Source of the DNA: Zonotrichia leucophrys gambelii
Lineage: Eukaryota > Chordata > Aves > Passeriformes > Passerellidae
Direction of reading: 5' to 3'
NCBI RefSeq assembly: GCF_028769735.1
Contig: NC_088170.1
Coordinates: forward strand, 51,617,585 to 51,681,584
Length of the DNA stretch: 64,000 nt
Position 1 is the first letter of the stretch; the number at the start of each line of letters is the position of its first letter. The position numbers were made by a program, and so were the translations under genes. Below are positions 11,784 through 25,587 of this stretch, in pieces. The notes beneath the pieces were generated by a model. That model was not told the DNA's origin, ran no database searches, and saw nothing but the letters and a program-made list of their open reading frames with translations.

Positions 11784-14585
11784 TTTTTTTAATGGAGCTG
11801 CCTATTGCCCCTATGAATAAGTAGTGCCTGTAAGATATGAAAGCATTTTCCAGATATCGTTTAAATATATATGAAGAATACAAAATAAAATATAGAATAT
11901 GTACAGAATACATTTTAATATATAGAGTATAATAGTATGTTCTGAGTATAATATGTTTTGAATAGTGCCAATTTTTTTTCCCATTTTCTATGCAAAACAA
12001 TGATTAAAAAATCAAAAGAACCTTTTAAAAATAGTAATGTGTAGAAATCTCATGTAGCTGTTTCCAGCTTGTTGTTTGAGTCTGGAGGATGGAAAAAGGT
12101 GTACAAGTTTATTACTCCTCCTACTCTAGGAATAATTATATTAATTAATTTAACAGTTGTGGTATGCTCTTTTGATGGCTCTATAACCAGCTTCCATTTG
12201 CATTGATTCTCCTGGTAATTATGTTTATTATAACATTATATATTTACAACAACATTACAAACACCCATCTCCTGAGGCCACGCCAGTATAATAAAGATAT
12301 AGTGGGTTTTGTTTTGCCACAGTGAGAATACTTGACTCCAGACCTGACAAAAAGCATTTTGTATTCAATTAACCCTAACGATGAGCTATCAGACCTGTAA
12401 AATGCTGTTATATGTTACATTACCTAACACAACAAATGAGCCCAAATAATCAGCAATAGTGGGGTCTGATTCGCTAAATTTGTTCTGTATTGGAACTTAA
12501 TTCTGATAATTGTTTTTCATACTGAATAATCCTATCATGGTATTCTGTGCAAACCTGGTTACGTATGAGTATTCAATTTTTAATTCCAGTCTTGCAAAAT
12601 CATGCAAACAACGAGAAACATTTCTGCATTTGTACCTCTGAGACAAGACAATAAGCCCTATGACTCACTGATAAATTTTTAGGTTCTAATGAGAATGTTC
12701 TAAATCCTTCAGGTACCTCTTCTACAAAAGCCTCAGTAAGTATTCACCTTGAGGAGGATAGAACATGTCTGCAAAGCAAGAAAAGAAAATCTCTTCCACA
12801 AAGGGAACTTTTTCTCCTTTTTTGAAGGCAAAGGGAAAGGAGGAAGATCTTCATTCTGATTGAGAATTTCTTTGACACCCTGTCTTTGGCATCTGCTTCT
12901 AGAACCATCCACTCCCAGTTCCTATGATAAGGACAATACTGTATTGATCCCTTTTCAAAAAATATCAGCAGAAAGAGAGGTAATTAAATGGAAGGTCTAT
13001 ACTCAGAAGGTTGAAGTCAGCACCAATTAAACTCATCAGAAAAGAGTTCTTCCACTCTCCTTAGAGGGAGTAGAATTTCATTCCACACATTTGACAATTA
13101 TAAAGCCCTAAAGTACTACCTATGCAACAATGAATTTCATCACAGAAAGTGAATTATTTTAAACAGACCTGAGATCCCATGAATAGGAAAAGAGAATTTA
13201 TAACTCTGGAATTTTGAAGCTATTAAAAAAAAAACAGTGAAAAAAGAAATAGACATTATTCTCAAGAAGATTTGATTTGTGTTTTCTATATATCTAGATA
13301 TTCCTCCTTTCTGTTCATTATCCTTACCCTTTCATGCCATCTGAAAATAATTTTTGTTTTCCTCTGAATTTTCACATTATCCACCTATTGTTTTAGTTTC
13401 AGGAGCAAAATATTTTTATGACTGAATTTAATTCCTGCTTGTCATGTATAATGGCTTATTCACTCTCTTGTTTCTCTTTTGAAGTCTGAGAATATTTGAA
13501 AGAGTGGAATAACTCTTCTGCCTCAGGTGTTTAATTTTTTTTCCTTTCTTCTTTTTTGTTATTTTTTACTTTGGATCTTCTAATCCCAAGGGGGATTAAT
13601 CTCTTAGATTTAACATGATATGATGTATGTATAATATTAACAGGTTAATATTTTATTTCACTTTCAACAACGAGCATTAATCGCTGCTCTAAAGTTAATG
13701 TATTCCCCACATTCTGTCTGTTCTAATTTATATATCTTAGCTACGTGTCCTCAGACCACTCTGGATACCAATTTAAAGTGTTGTTCATTCATTAATACAT
13801 GGTACTAATTACTGTTGCTCCAACTAAGTTTTTCATGCACAAGTTTAAAACTTTTTGCATAATATTATATAAGATAGACCAGGTGAGGGATGAAGAACTT
13901 GTATTATAAAACATTTTATAACAAACATTTCTATGACACTAAGCATACAAAAACTAGAGTACTTTAGATCTGCATAACTTCTGAAAAAAGTCATACATTT
14001 TTTACTATATGATGCCATTTTGATACACATACATATAGTTCTAAAAAATATACTGAACTGTGAGGGTTTCACAATTTGAATAGAAATTATATAATCCAGT
14101 TTCTAAATATCAGTAAAGGTCTACTCTTGCCACAGGATGAGGATAAATAAAATTCCCTTTCTGATGTTCAGATATGTTGCTGACACTGCAAGAAGAGATC
14201 TGGTAGAGGTTCCACAGGTCTCATGCCAAAAATATCTTTGAAATCTTATTGGAAAAAATCACAACATGTGGCCTGCCTACATCTTGTGATTTGAAATTAG
14301 AAACTTGAAGTTCTTACAGTAATTCAGCAGTGTAAGATTTTTTTAGTTCAATAGTTGTAATCTATTAATGTATTTAAATATATTAATTTCCACCTTGGAA
14401 ATTGGTGATGGGTTTTCTCTGTTTTCTAAGGTATATAACTGAAATAAAAAGTGTTATTTTGATTTCAGCAATCATTCTGCAAAAGCTCCTTATCATGTGC
14501 ATGTGTATTGAAAAACAAGGTGCCCCCAACAGGGAATGATTGGCATCTGACTCCATTGATTCAGAATGCTGAACAATTGCTTTAT
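11784..14585. other. AT-rich unique sequence, no gene recognised
   Basis: Frames such as 11767-12000 (minus) and 13845-14072 (minus) are short and look like chance frames in AT-rich DNA. I see no transposon ends and no structural RNA. Confidence 0.55.
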
Positions 14586-14652
14586 TAAACTATATTATAG
14601 TACATTGTACTATACTATACTGTACTATACTGTACTATAGTATACTAAATTA
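14586..14652. repeat. Imperfect TATAC/TACTG pentanucleotide microsatellite
   Basis: Repeated units of ACTAT, ACTGT and close variants fill the stretch (for example TACTATACTATACTGTAC). Interrupted units suggest an old, decaying array. Confidence 0.75.
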
Positions 14653-17600
14653 CATACTAAAGAAGACTTGTGACTGTCTCCCAACAGTCAGAACACAGCT
14701 TCAAGTGATTGGCTAATTAATATAAGCAACCATCACCAGAATCCAATTACCAAATCCCTTCAGATAAGCAATCTTCCTAACACATTCCACATGTGAAAAA
14801 ACAACATGGGCAGCAAGTAGAAATAGGAATTTTTTTCTCTTCTTCTCTCTGTGTTTCTCCAGGAAAAAAACCTGGGAGAGAGAATCATCTTTCTCTCTGT
14901 TCAGAGAATTTGAATGCCACACATATGCCTTCAGTTTTTCTAGGACAAATATTTGCAGGTACTAGCCTGGATTCTGCACACAAAATATTTGACCCTTTTA
15001 TTGGCTCTCACCAGCAACACAGATATCCTTGGAAAACAGCAAGTGAAGTCTTGCAGAAACTTGCAGATACATGTTCTGAAGCATTATGGTAAAGGAACCA
15101 ACACAAACCCACTTTCCTCCACCTTTCTCATTGACTGCTTGAACATCAGAATTACTTAATGATCTCTAAAAAGGAAATATAATATGCACTAAGAGAATCA
15201 GATTCACCTAGGATAACATTTCTAATTAAGTAAGGTACTAGGAAATCCATCTTGAGAAGATATATTAGGATTGGCTTTCATGGATGTGTCTCTACCTGTT
15301 GGAACTATTTTCATGAAATTCAGTAAGTATTAAAGGATTAATGACATTATATGAAAGAACCAATAGGAAAAGCTCTTCAAATATATATTTATTTATATAG
15401 GGTTTTTTACATTTCTGTATGTCTTTATAAGAATAATAAGATGTATTTCAGCTGGAATTTATGTACGAACTGGAGCAGCATCTAGGTGGAAACTCCAGAA
15501 AAGGAAAGATGCAGACCAAATGTTCATAAGTGCCATCACAGAAAACTAACTGCATAAAGTTAGTTTTCTAAAAAATAAAAAGTTTGTTTTCTAAAAACTA
15601 GTCCAGATAAATGGGCATATGACCTCCTCCTGGGAATGACTGAAGAAATGTATCTAACTATCCTGGTATGCCAGACTGTGTAACACATTGCTGCTTAGCC
15701 TAAATCCACAGTCTATCTTACACAGTCCTTTGAAAAGCAATGCAAATTTTGTCTGAGTAAGGAAAGCAGAACGGATCTTGTAAGTCCTGTAGTCACTTTT
15801 ATTCTTCCATCTGATAACACTGAACCAAATATATTTTCAAAGCGCTGTATTGCATTTAAAATAAAAGAAAATAGGGTGATTATTTTTTATAAAGCAGCTA
15901 ACAATTGAACCTAGCAGCCTCATAGGATGGTATGAAGCTTCTAATTTTTAAATGTGATTCAGAAAATGGAATATTAATTTATTCTAGTGTTGAAAGAGTA
16001 ACTAGCTATAAGGATACACAGTAAACATTCTTTGTAAGTTATACATAGCTACTGTGAATTAGCTCCTAAAAATCCATTTATCCTCATGGCAGAAATTATG
16101 ATTTTGATCACGTACAGAATGAATGATACCAGCTTTCTATATAAACTGATCTAAGCCCTATTGCACTGCAAAAATAATTATATTTTAATAATGAAACATC
16201 TTTAATTTTTAAATTTTTTTTCTTCCCATTTGTTGATGAAGTACGTCTTTATGTACAATCACTGGTCTCAAAATGCTTGTACGATTTGATTCAGGTTTTC
16301 TTCACTTGAGTATTCACTGCTAAGGATCTGCTAGTGGGTTTTTCATCTCTTTCTACTCCATGTTCTTGGGGTGCACAAAAAATTAGACTGTACCACTAAA
16401 TATCTGCATCCCAGTGTTACGTTTACTAATGCAGAATGTGGCCAGCAAGCTTTCAGATGGGTCTAGAGTTCAGTGCAACACTAGTGGACACTACAGTCTG
16501 CTCACCACTGCACAGAGGCCACAGCTGGGAATATAATTTCACAGATTTGATTGTCTCATTTCAACATCCTAGAATGCACTAAGCAGTCTGACTCTGTCCT
16601 GTTTCCCAAATTGTGGAGGTGAAGTAAGTTAGTGATTTTTATAAATACACATGGTAGTTAATAATTATGGAATGTATCTCCATGAACCAGATAGACAATT
16701 TCAATTATTATCTGGTATCTGTCTAGCAGATTGACCTGGTGATCTATCCATTTACTTTTAGGTGAGAAAATTCATACATAAAAGACTTTTGTATTTATTC
16801 TTCATTTAAGCTTTTTGATGGTACAGCAAGATAATGTTATTCCAGCTAGTGGTCTTGAAATTTTTATCAAGTTTACATCTCTATTATAGAGCTTTGCACA
16901 AGTCATATTTAGTGAAGTTTATAAAGTACTCAGGATTTGGCACTGGAGTGCAGAAAGAAGAGTATGAGTTGTATTGATACAAGAGTGACCATGATATGCA
17001 GAAGGAAGTGTGATATATTTGATATAGGTCAAAATATGATTTCTGTGACTTATGTAACTCAATGCACACAGATATCATAGCATTCTTTGAACAAAATAGG
17101 ATATTAAATTAAGAACAGGTAACAAATACACCATTTCATTTATTGACAGTCATTTAAATCTGACATATATATTTTTTTTAATTCTTACTACAGAACTGAG
17201 TTAAGCCATAGGGTCTAGAAGTTGAATTAAATGCCCTGATTTATCTATCACAATCTTAGCACCCTTTTGCTTCTGAAGTCCAAGCCCCTAATTTTCCTTC
17301 TACACTTGAAACCTTTTCCTTCAACAGGAAGCAAAAAGAGGAAACAAAAAAGATCATTATCATTCCACATTCCTACATCTGCTGTTTCTTTTGTTGATCA
17401 AACAAGATCTGAACCTGTTTACCTAAATACCACTTATTTTCCTAATGTTTGGAAGTAGGTTAGGTTGCAAATGAATAAGCATTGTTACCTGTATATTTAG
17501 AGACATACAAAAGTAAAAGAGAATGTGATACCCATGACAAAAATATTTTATAGCCCTTGGGAATACAAAATAATAGATACTGTTGCAATTATGAAATTAG

Positions 17601-20518
17601 TATGAATCTGATGGGTTTTTATGTTATAGGACTATATAAATATATATAAATGTTTATATATACTGTCCAAATTTATTTTTCATTTTTACCTTCTGCTCCT
17701 GGTACAAAGTTGCACATCTTATAATTTCATTTTTATTTAATTTTTCACTCATTTTATACAATAATTCTGGTTTTAGAGAATAAAATCCTTAAATCCATAA
17801 ATAGTGATTTCAAACAATAAATAAATATCAAGAAGGATTTAGGCAAAAATCATATCATATGCAACAGATGGCATAAAACCTCTTGAAGGCCCTAAAGTCC
17901 TTCAGGAACAGAAAATTATACTACCAAATAAGCTTGGAAAGGTGCCTGAATGACTGAGCATCTTCATGCTGCAAAACATAGACCTCATTGATTTAAGGCA
18001 CCATATCAAGCTCTCAGTATTATGTAGCAATAGTTTTTGGTATATCAATACATGTTTATTTTAAATGGTTAAATTAAAAATATACCAAATAAATTTTTTC
18101 TTCAATGTTGTTTATTTGTGATATTTAAAAGGTCTGCACTAACATATGTTGCATTATTTGGTGCAGATGTCTTCTAATGTGTTTTTTGATGGTTTCCCAC
18201 ACAATTTTTGGTACTGGGTCACCTGTGTTAGAATCATGCAGTACTACACAGAATAAGATTGACACCACCAGAAATGGGTTCAGGTCCTGTGATTCATTCT
18301 CTATAGAAGCCCTTCTCTTTCCATGTGCTAGTCATACTCGTCAAGGTAACTAGAATCTTAAAAACACTAGATTCTTACTAAGAGAGTCCTTAATAGCATA
18401 TATATGGCATACCTTAGGTGAAAGAGGTTTACCTATCCCTAATTATTACTATAAAGCTTCCTCAGAGTTGATATCTGTTCTAGGAAACCAGAAAAGAACA
18501 GATCTATCTTGCTTAACATCATGATAGCTGTGATTATTGAACTACACTTTCAGCCTCCAACTTATGATTACAATTCCTCAAGACTTAGAGGTGTTATTAG
18601 TTACATTAAAATTATAATTTACATTAAAATTCAAAGCAGCAGTCCCCCCAATTTGCCCTTTTACTCTTTTTCTCTATTCTGTTTCTGTTAGCAATAAAAT
18701 GCAAAATACAGCACTGAAAGGTTTTCTCTGGCAGAATAAGAGTTTTTAGTCACTGGAAAAATTGTATAGGAAAAACAAGTTGAATGTTGATTTCTGTTTT
18801 AAGACAAAATAAAAAAGGATGTATTTACACAGTATGCTTATGTAAATAAGGAAGAAGTGATACAGTATTAAGATTTCATCCCATTAAGTCAAAAATATCT
18901 GATATTTTAGTCAAGAATCATAAGGCAATTACCTTGGGAGCTCTTTGCACAGCTCAGTTTTAACAAGTCTCAGCAAACCCGAACAATGCTAAGGAATAAA
19001 AGCCCAGTAACATATGCTTAATCCTATAAAAAGATAAAAGAGGATAAACCAGAGAACAGCAGTTTGGTGTTACTCCTGTGTAAAATAGCCAAATGGTTCT
19101 TTTTACTCTGTAGTTATAAAGATTTAAAGCCAGTATGGTTTCATGAAAGGAAGGTCTCAGTTTTTTCATAAGTTTTTTTTTTTGCGAAATTGCCCATTCA
19201 TAAAAGTAGTTCTGTTGTTTTGACACACCTGCTCCTCAAAGATATTTTAATTCTACATAACATTTTTATTAAGATTTCGTTAGGGATTAATCAGTAACAC
19301 ATCAGAGGGACTGAAAATTGTCTCACTGATATATCTCCAAATATAATTGGAACAGATGAGGTAATAATGACCAGGGACATTTCTGCTGGGGATCCTTAAG
19401 TGACAGACTGCTGGTTAACTCCTTAATACTTCCTGTTATGAACTTAATAAATATAGAAAATCTTTATTGCAAAAGTTTGAAAATTTCACACCAAAGGATA
19501 TAAAATATTGAGAGGGAAAAGTTAGTTATGCATTACTGTGTGGTCATTGGATTCACTGGCATACTCATATCCTTCCTAAGGCCATAACTCTGTTCTCAAT
19601 GTATAATCTCTCGCTGAAGTGCATGGAAAGATGTTGTGAATTACTTAAAATTGTATTTATACTTTTTTCCTACCCAAGAAAGAGAGGACTCAAATTTTGA
19701 GTTAAAATATTTGTACAATATTGGGGTTGGAAGAATTTTTATGTATTCCTGATAGACCTTTCTATCATTCAGCACTGTGAATGGATTTGTGTCCCCCTTG
19801 GTGTTTCTCTGCATGGCCCCCAGGGAGGATATCATCACCTGCGCTGTCAGTAAACATAACATACACATGGCTATAATCAAATCTTGTGTTTCATGGCTTC
19901 AGCTTGCTTCTTGTAGGAGTCAGGATTACTTTTTGCTTCTTTTCCTGCAGAACTGAATTGAAATAACCAGCTTTTCTTTCTTCTTTTCTGATCCCTGTGA
20001 AGCATTACAGATTTTATACTAAATAAACTATCCTAAAGCTGACAGAGAGAGCAGGCAACAGTGTCTCAAGAATTTAATGCCTTTGAATGACTCAGCAAGT
20101 TATGAACAAAATGAAATCCTAATCTGGAAATGAAAACAATTTTTCTTTAGATTGGCAGAGAAATCACCATTTCAGTGACAAAATTTGGATAATTTTCTTG
20201 AATTTTTTGGCTGTATCTTATTCCAAACCATGATTTCAACCTTGATTTTCTCTCTCTATAGTGTAATCTAAAATTTGAGCCTAGACAGGTTTTAATCAAG
20301 AAAAAAGCTGTATTGCTTTTTAGCTAGCAACATACCTGAAATTGTGATTAAAATATCCAGATGTCCTATGCTTTTAACTCTATGAAATAGTTAAAATCCT
20401 TCTTAGTGCCTAGATCCTGTAAATTACCAGTCATAAATTTAATTGAAGTTTTATTGTTCCAAAGAACGACATTTTAAAAATGTGTTAGAGAACAGTTAAT
20501 TATAAATAATTTCAAAAA
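14653..20518. other. AT-rich unique sequence, no gene recognised
   Basis: The longest frame is 14793-15092 (plus, 99 codons), whose C-terminal half (KTASEVLQKLADTCSEALW) looks less low-complexity than its neighbours, but I recognise no family. A 12-bp stem with a 6-nt loop occurs at 15540-15569. The remaining frames are short chance frames. Confidence 0.5.
15540..15569. repeat. 12-bp inverted repeat, 6-nt loop
   Basis: AGAAAACTAACT at 15540-15551 is followed by the loop GCATAA and the exact reverse complement at 15558-15569. A related GTTTTCTAAAAA motif recurs twice just downstream. Confidence 0.8.
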
Positions 20519-20568
20519 ATTGTATGGCAAGTTTTGGTTCTGCAGAATATTAAAGTTTGCCATACAAT
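20519..20568 (+). repeat. 50-nt stem-loop, 20-bp stem with G:U pairs
   Basis: ATTGTATGGCAA (20519-20530) pairs exactly with TTGCCATACAAT (20557-20568). Inward from there the stem continues for eight more positions if G:U pairs are allowed, four Watson-Crick and four wobble, leaving a 10-nt loop. The wobble pairs fit an RNA hairpin on this strand, but they would also result from C-to-T or A-to-G decay of one arm of an old inverted repeat. It is shorter than most microRNA precursors and pairing does not extend outward. Confidence 0.7.
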
Positions 20569-21014
20569 CACTGGGGAGAGAATTACCCTCTTTGTCTGGC
20601 ATATCTAACTAGAAGCCACTCTCTGAATAGCATATGAAATCTGATTTCTACTCCCCACCTGTTCAATGACTTTGGCCTCTTTAGATAATCATTAATCTGC
20701 TGTCAACTTTACCTCTATAAATGGAGTATGAAGGCAGTGGTATTTATTTTCAGAAGTTTTATAAATACAAAGGATACCTGTCCTCACCATCCACAGACCA
20801 GTAAGCAACCAACAAATTAGAGCGTAACAGAAATTCCAAGTTAATTTTTTTTTTAACTTACATGGAAGTAACTCTTAAAATTTAGTTCAGTATGATGCAT
20901 AAAATGGATGTCAATGTTAATGGATAGAGAATCCAAAAACCACATTAGGCAACGTAGCAATATATTTTAAATTTTGGGTGTATCAGAAGCAGCTGAATCA
21001 TAAAGGACACAACA
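20569..21014. other. Unique sequence, nothing recognised
   Basis: I see no gene or repeat between the stem-loop and the microsatellite. Confidence 0.5.
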
Positions 21015-21020
21015 TCTATC

Positions 21021-21066
<46 letters not shown>

Positions 21067-21085
21067 ATCTATCTATCTGTCTACC
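21015..21085. repeat. (TCTA)n tetranucleotide microsatellite
   Basis: About 17 TCTA/TATC units occur, with small interruptions near 21020 and 21066. The central run is uninterrupted and is likely to vary in length between individuals. Confidence 0.95.
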
Positions 21086-21599
21086 TCTCGACTTGTCTAA
21101 AGAAGAGCCTTGGGTTCAAGGAGAAATCAAAGCTCTGTGTAAGGTTTCCTTCCTATCCGAGTTCTGTGTAAAATGCAGAAACTCCCTCTCTTCTGATCTT
21201 CTAGTGATGGGATACATAGCAACATAACATCAAGCCCGGCAGTCCTTTCATTACTTAACATTTATACAGAAGTCTGAAAGTGCAAAGAAAGTCTAAACAT
21301 AGCACACTTTTAAAAGAATGTAAAGCATGTAAAGCACATGCATTTGTTGCTTTCAGCAATGCAGAGAAATTTTTTCTTCTCTTTTGCTGTTGCACTTTTT
21401 TTTTGCAATATTATCAAACCAGTGACAGAGTACTCTTATGTTGGTTTTTTTTTTCTTGTTGACAGTGCTAGATGACAGTAATTGGTTTACTGTAATATTC
21501 TGAGGAAATTAAAAACTAAAGTAGAGATTTTTTTAAAAAAATATATTTTTCCAACAGATTGAGTGTTCATAAACCATCAGTAGGAAAAATTAACACCAT

Positions 21600-21684
21600 A
21601 CACAAAAAAAAAAAACAAAAACAAAAACAAAACTGCAAAAACCCAAAATAAGCCACAACACAAACAAACCAACCAAGCCAAAAC
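21600..21684. repeat. A-rich / CAAAA simple repeat
   Basis: A run of As grades into CAAAA-type and then CAAAC/CCAA units. No retrotransposon body precedes it, so it is classed as simple repeat rather than a poly(A) tail. Confidence 0.75.
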
Positions 21685-24606
21685 AGAAATTGCATCTCTC
21701 AGGATGAATCCTTCCCGCATCCTTGGATGAGTGCTCTGTGTCCTGGTCAACACCTCTGAACTCTAGTCCCCAGCCTTTGTCCATCCTGGGGGATTTGTCA
21801 CAGCAAATCATCACTCCCTCCCTACTGCCATCCTCTGTTTCCTTTAGAAGAAAATTCAGGGACATCATGATGTGATGCTCAGGGCAGTCTCTTCTCACTG
21901 TGCATTTGGGATATGCTGTACAATGTAGTCACAACTACAGTTCTGAGCAGGAAGACTGCTTTAGAAATCAGGCATGCCAATTGCTTTTAAATATTATGAT
22001 CATTTATATTGATTTAAAATATTTATATAATATTGGTTTTGTAACCATTTTCCTGGGATAGGACAGAGGTCAGTTCACCATATTAAACATGGCTTAATCT
22101 GGCTGTATTTTTCCTTTCCCTGTGCCTAGTTCCACCTTAAAAATCACAAAAGTCAGTATTATATATCAGACTGAAATATAGTCAGAAACATGAACTCCTC
22201 ATGTGCCTATTTTGTGTTTGAAGCAGTAACACAACTCCCAGACAATGGACTGGTTGGAAAATCAGGCAGCACGGTATCGTTAACACAGTGCTTCCACAAC
22301 TGAGAATTCTTCTGAACACGCCTTAACTTCAAGTTATACTCACTTCTAGATAGCATTAAAAAGTACTAAAACGTAATCTTCTACTTTTTTTAGTAACAGC
22401 AAGAAGACTTGATTGAAGTTTGTAACATATGATTATCTACTGCATGATATGAATTTAAGCAAATAGGATTTTCTCTTTGTTTGGTTGGGGTTTCCTTTGT
22501 TCTGATTGGTTTCTCTCCAAAGAGATAATCAAAAAGTGAAGACCTGGTAATCTCTCACAAGTGACCTCAAACACAGTGTATTTTCCTTTGCTACTTCATA
22601 TATACTGTCCTAATTGTCAGAAAAAATAGACTATGTGATGACAAGTGTCATGCTCTAGCTATACCTTAGGCAAAAGGACAGCTTAAAAAAAAAAAAAAGT
22701 GTCACTAAGTGATTACAAACCAGAATGCCTGCAGTAAAGCCTTCTCTTTTTTTTTGTTCTTGACCCTCATGAGTCACCTAGCTGCCAGTACTGCAAATCA
22801 TTTATTGATTTTGTTGTATCCAAGGTTTTTCTTTTCTCCTCTTTCACCTATATCAGAGAGATCTATGACACAGCAACTGTTATTTTGACTAACACTGTGG
22901 AGGCACATAGAAATATAATTGAACATCAGGTATGTTTATTACAGTATGAGCAAATTAAGTGAAGACTCGGCAGTCGGAGAAAAATGTATTTACTTGAAGA
23001 AAATAAATTTCATAAACAGTGAAAACCCCTCAAGCATTAGCAATATCAAAGAGCCACAAGGCTCCCTATTCTATTTTAAATGTCTAGTTTCTCAGTAGAA
23101 GTAGTACTGTGTGTTTCATTTTTCTTTTTCTCATGCACAGTTACAGATGCAAAGCATTTATGAGAAATTTTAGATATTGCAGCTTGTTACAGTGCATACA
23201 ATCAGTGCTATAAACCACATACATACATCACTTTACCTAGGCTGTTTCCTATAAGTATGCCCACCTCCAAAGAGCATCAAAACTGTTTATAGCATTTCTT
23301 CTCTATAGATTTAATATATTTTAATTTTTACAAAGGCATGGCAGATTTTCCTCAATCCAACTCTTTTCTTTTTTTGAAAAATGGTGTCCACAGTGTTAAG
23401 CTTTATTTCTGAGGTATAAAAAAGCAGCACTTTTATACAGATGCATTTTAAAAGTCTCTCTACGTGTCTTCTGATTCCACAAACAGAAGCAATTCAACAC
23501 TACATTTTATTGTGAAGCTAGTGCAGGCTATAGGTAGCATTTTAATAAAGTCCACACCTGAGTGTCAGGATACAGAAATACTGAGAACTATGCTTTTAAT
23601 ATCTCAATCAAGATCATTACTCTTATTTCTGTGATAGTGTGAATCTCACATTGCTTGGCTCAAGACACAAAACCCCTGCTCTTGGGGTGTTTAAATCATT
23701 TATTGGCATATCTGTACTATTTTATTGATCTTAGTACAGTACACTAGAGACCTATAAATTGGCATTTGTCTTCTTTGTTTAATCAAATTTCCAATAATAC
23801 AATATCCAACCATTTTAAAATGGTACTTTAAAACAGTACTTTAAAATAGTAGAGCATTTTGCTTTTCGTAAAGTAGTAAGGTGATTTGTGTCATGAGACT
23901 GAATATCTCCATCATTACCCCATATTTATGTTTACTTTAAAAATGAAACAGTTTCCTCTTTATGGTGTACATTAATTTTCACATCCACTCTTGCAATCTG
24001 AGTATATTTACTAAGCAACCATCATTTATATTTTAAACACAAATAATTTCTCTGGCCTACACTTTCTGCCTTTAAAAATAAACTCTTAGCTAGTTTTAAG
24101 TGTCAACCTTATCAATTTTCTCAGTGACAAAGAAACAAAATGCAATTATTTAATTCTGCAATTCTGTTATTTGTTATAACTGGCTTCCTTCATGAAGCAA
24201 AAAAACTTGCTTTCATTAATGTCAGACTAAATTTCAATTTTACATGTATGCAGCAAGGCCAAGAAAATATAGTCACTTTGATGTCAATTTGGACAGATAC
24301 AAAAACTTTCCTGGCTATTGCTATAGATATGTGTAAAAAATCCAGTCAGCATTTTCACAATCTGGTGTAACCAATCTTTTGGTTGCATGCATGTGATAGT
24401 CTGTGCAATAGGGAATTACATTCAAGTCTACAATAGTGTATTGCATGCACATGTGTCAATATTTTATCTGGTAAGTGCTTTTGCAAATGGTGGTATTAGA
24501 TCAGGTTCTGCTCCTCTTAGCAGTGGAATTTCTTGCAAAATTGACAGATGAGGAGCTTTGAGGAGAAAGTGGTTATTATGCTTACAGACCATTTGCATTT
24601 CTGTGG
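21685..24606. other. Mostly AT-rich unique sequence, no gene recognised
   Basis: Sequence at about 21690-21910 is more GC-rich than its surroundings but has no recognised repeat or gene. The palindrome ACCATTTTAAAATGGT lies at 23809-23824, followed by two copies of TACTTTAAAA. Other frames are short. Confidence 0.5.
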
Positions 24607-25587
24607 ATGTTAAAGCTGCCGAGGAATGCTGTACGGACCAGCAGAGGACCAAGGGATTCCTCCTGCCCAGGCGCTGGTGCCCAGCCTGTGTGCCCTGAAG
24701 ATCAGGGTTATCCAGAGCTGGATGAGGGGAACAGGTGCTGCAATCCCATTTACAAGTCTGGCCAGCAGCAAGGCCGAGTGTCCCTCCCAGCCATGAGCAG
24801 AGGACACTGACAGAGCTGTGTACCTCACTGCCAGGTAACAGGGGCATTTAACAACACCCACGTGTACAGGGGCTATGTCAGTTACCAGAAGTGATGTAGC
24901 ACACAACCTTACACAGCCCATTTCTGTGCTTCTGTCTTTCAATCAGGCCTGAAGCTCACACAAATGCCCCTGTGCTCTGGATTTACACACACATGCGCAC
25001 ACTCATTCACAGATCCCTCGAGCATCACCATCCTCTGTCTGACACTACCCTTATTGCTTTCCAGATATTCAAACCTGCTCCACTGATCTCCCACCCACTG
25101 GCTAGGTGATGTCTAGCAAACACATGAACTCTCCCACCTGTCTTAGTCTCCACCCTCATTTCCCCCACAGCACTAGCATGGACCCTCTGCATAGTCCTGG
25201 CACCATTCACTTGCCATCCAGCCCACACACACACAGCTCAGAGGCAGCTCTGTAGGCAGGGCTCCCTGCGCCTGCTGGCCTGCAGGTACGTGGGTCCTGT
25301 CTGCACTCCACCTGGTGCTGGGATCCTCCCTTGCTCCAGCTGCCTGGCACCGTGGGCACAAGGACCCTGTGGCCAAAGGTTTGGCTTTGATTTCTGGCAC
25401 TTGCACCAGTCACTGCAAACCTCCAGCTGCTGGACAGCAAAAATGTGTGGAACTGTATGACCCACGTGCCTCCCAGCTGCTGACTCTGAGCTCCTCACTC
25501 CTTCCAGTTGCTGGCACCATGAATGCATGGGCTTTCTCCAGGGTCTTTTTCCTGTTGCTGGTACTTCTTAAGTGTTCCAACCTCTAA
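24607..25587. other. GC-rich island of unknown origin
   Basis: About 1 kb stands out as much richer in G and C than the rest of the window, with overlapping open frames on both strands (for example 24464-24847 minus, 25315-25587 plus). CpG is not obviously abundant, so it is not a classic CpG island. CCAGCTGC/CCAGTTGC-like motifs followed by TGGCACC recur about 170 bases apart (25339 and 25505), hinting at internal repetition. Possible explanations are an unrecognised LTR or retroviral internal fragment, a decayed gene, or an insertion from a GC-rich region. I could not choose between them. Confidence 0.4.

Noticed and set aside
21015..21085. Regular repeats resembling an array
   Set aside because: Pure TCTA microsatellite without spacers; not CRISPR.
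25519..25587. Short frame starting MNAWAFSRVFFLLLVLL, like a signal peptide
   Set aside because: It stops after 22 codons and lacks a splice donor before the stop. It probably results from local composition.
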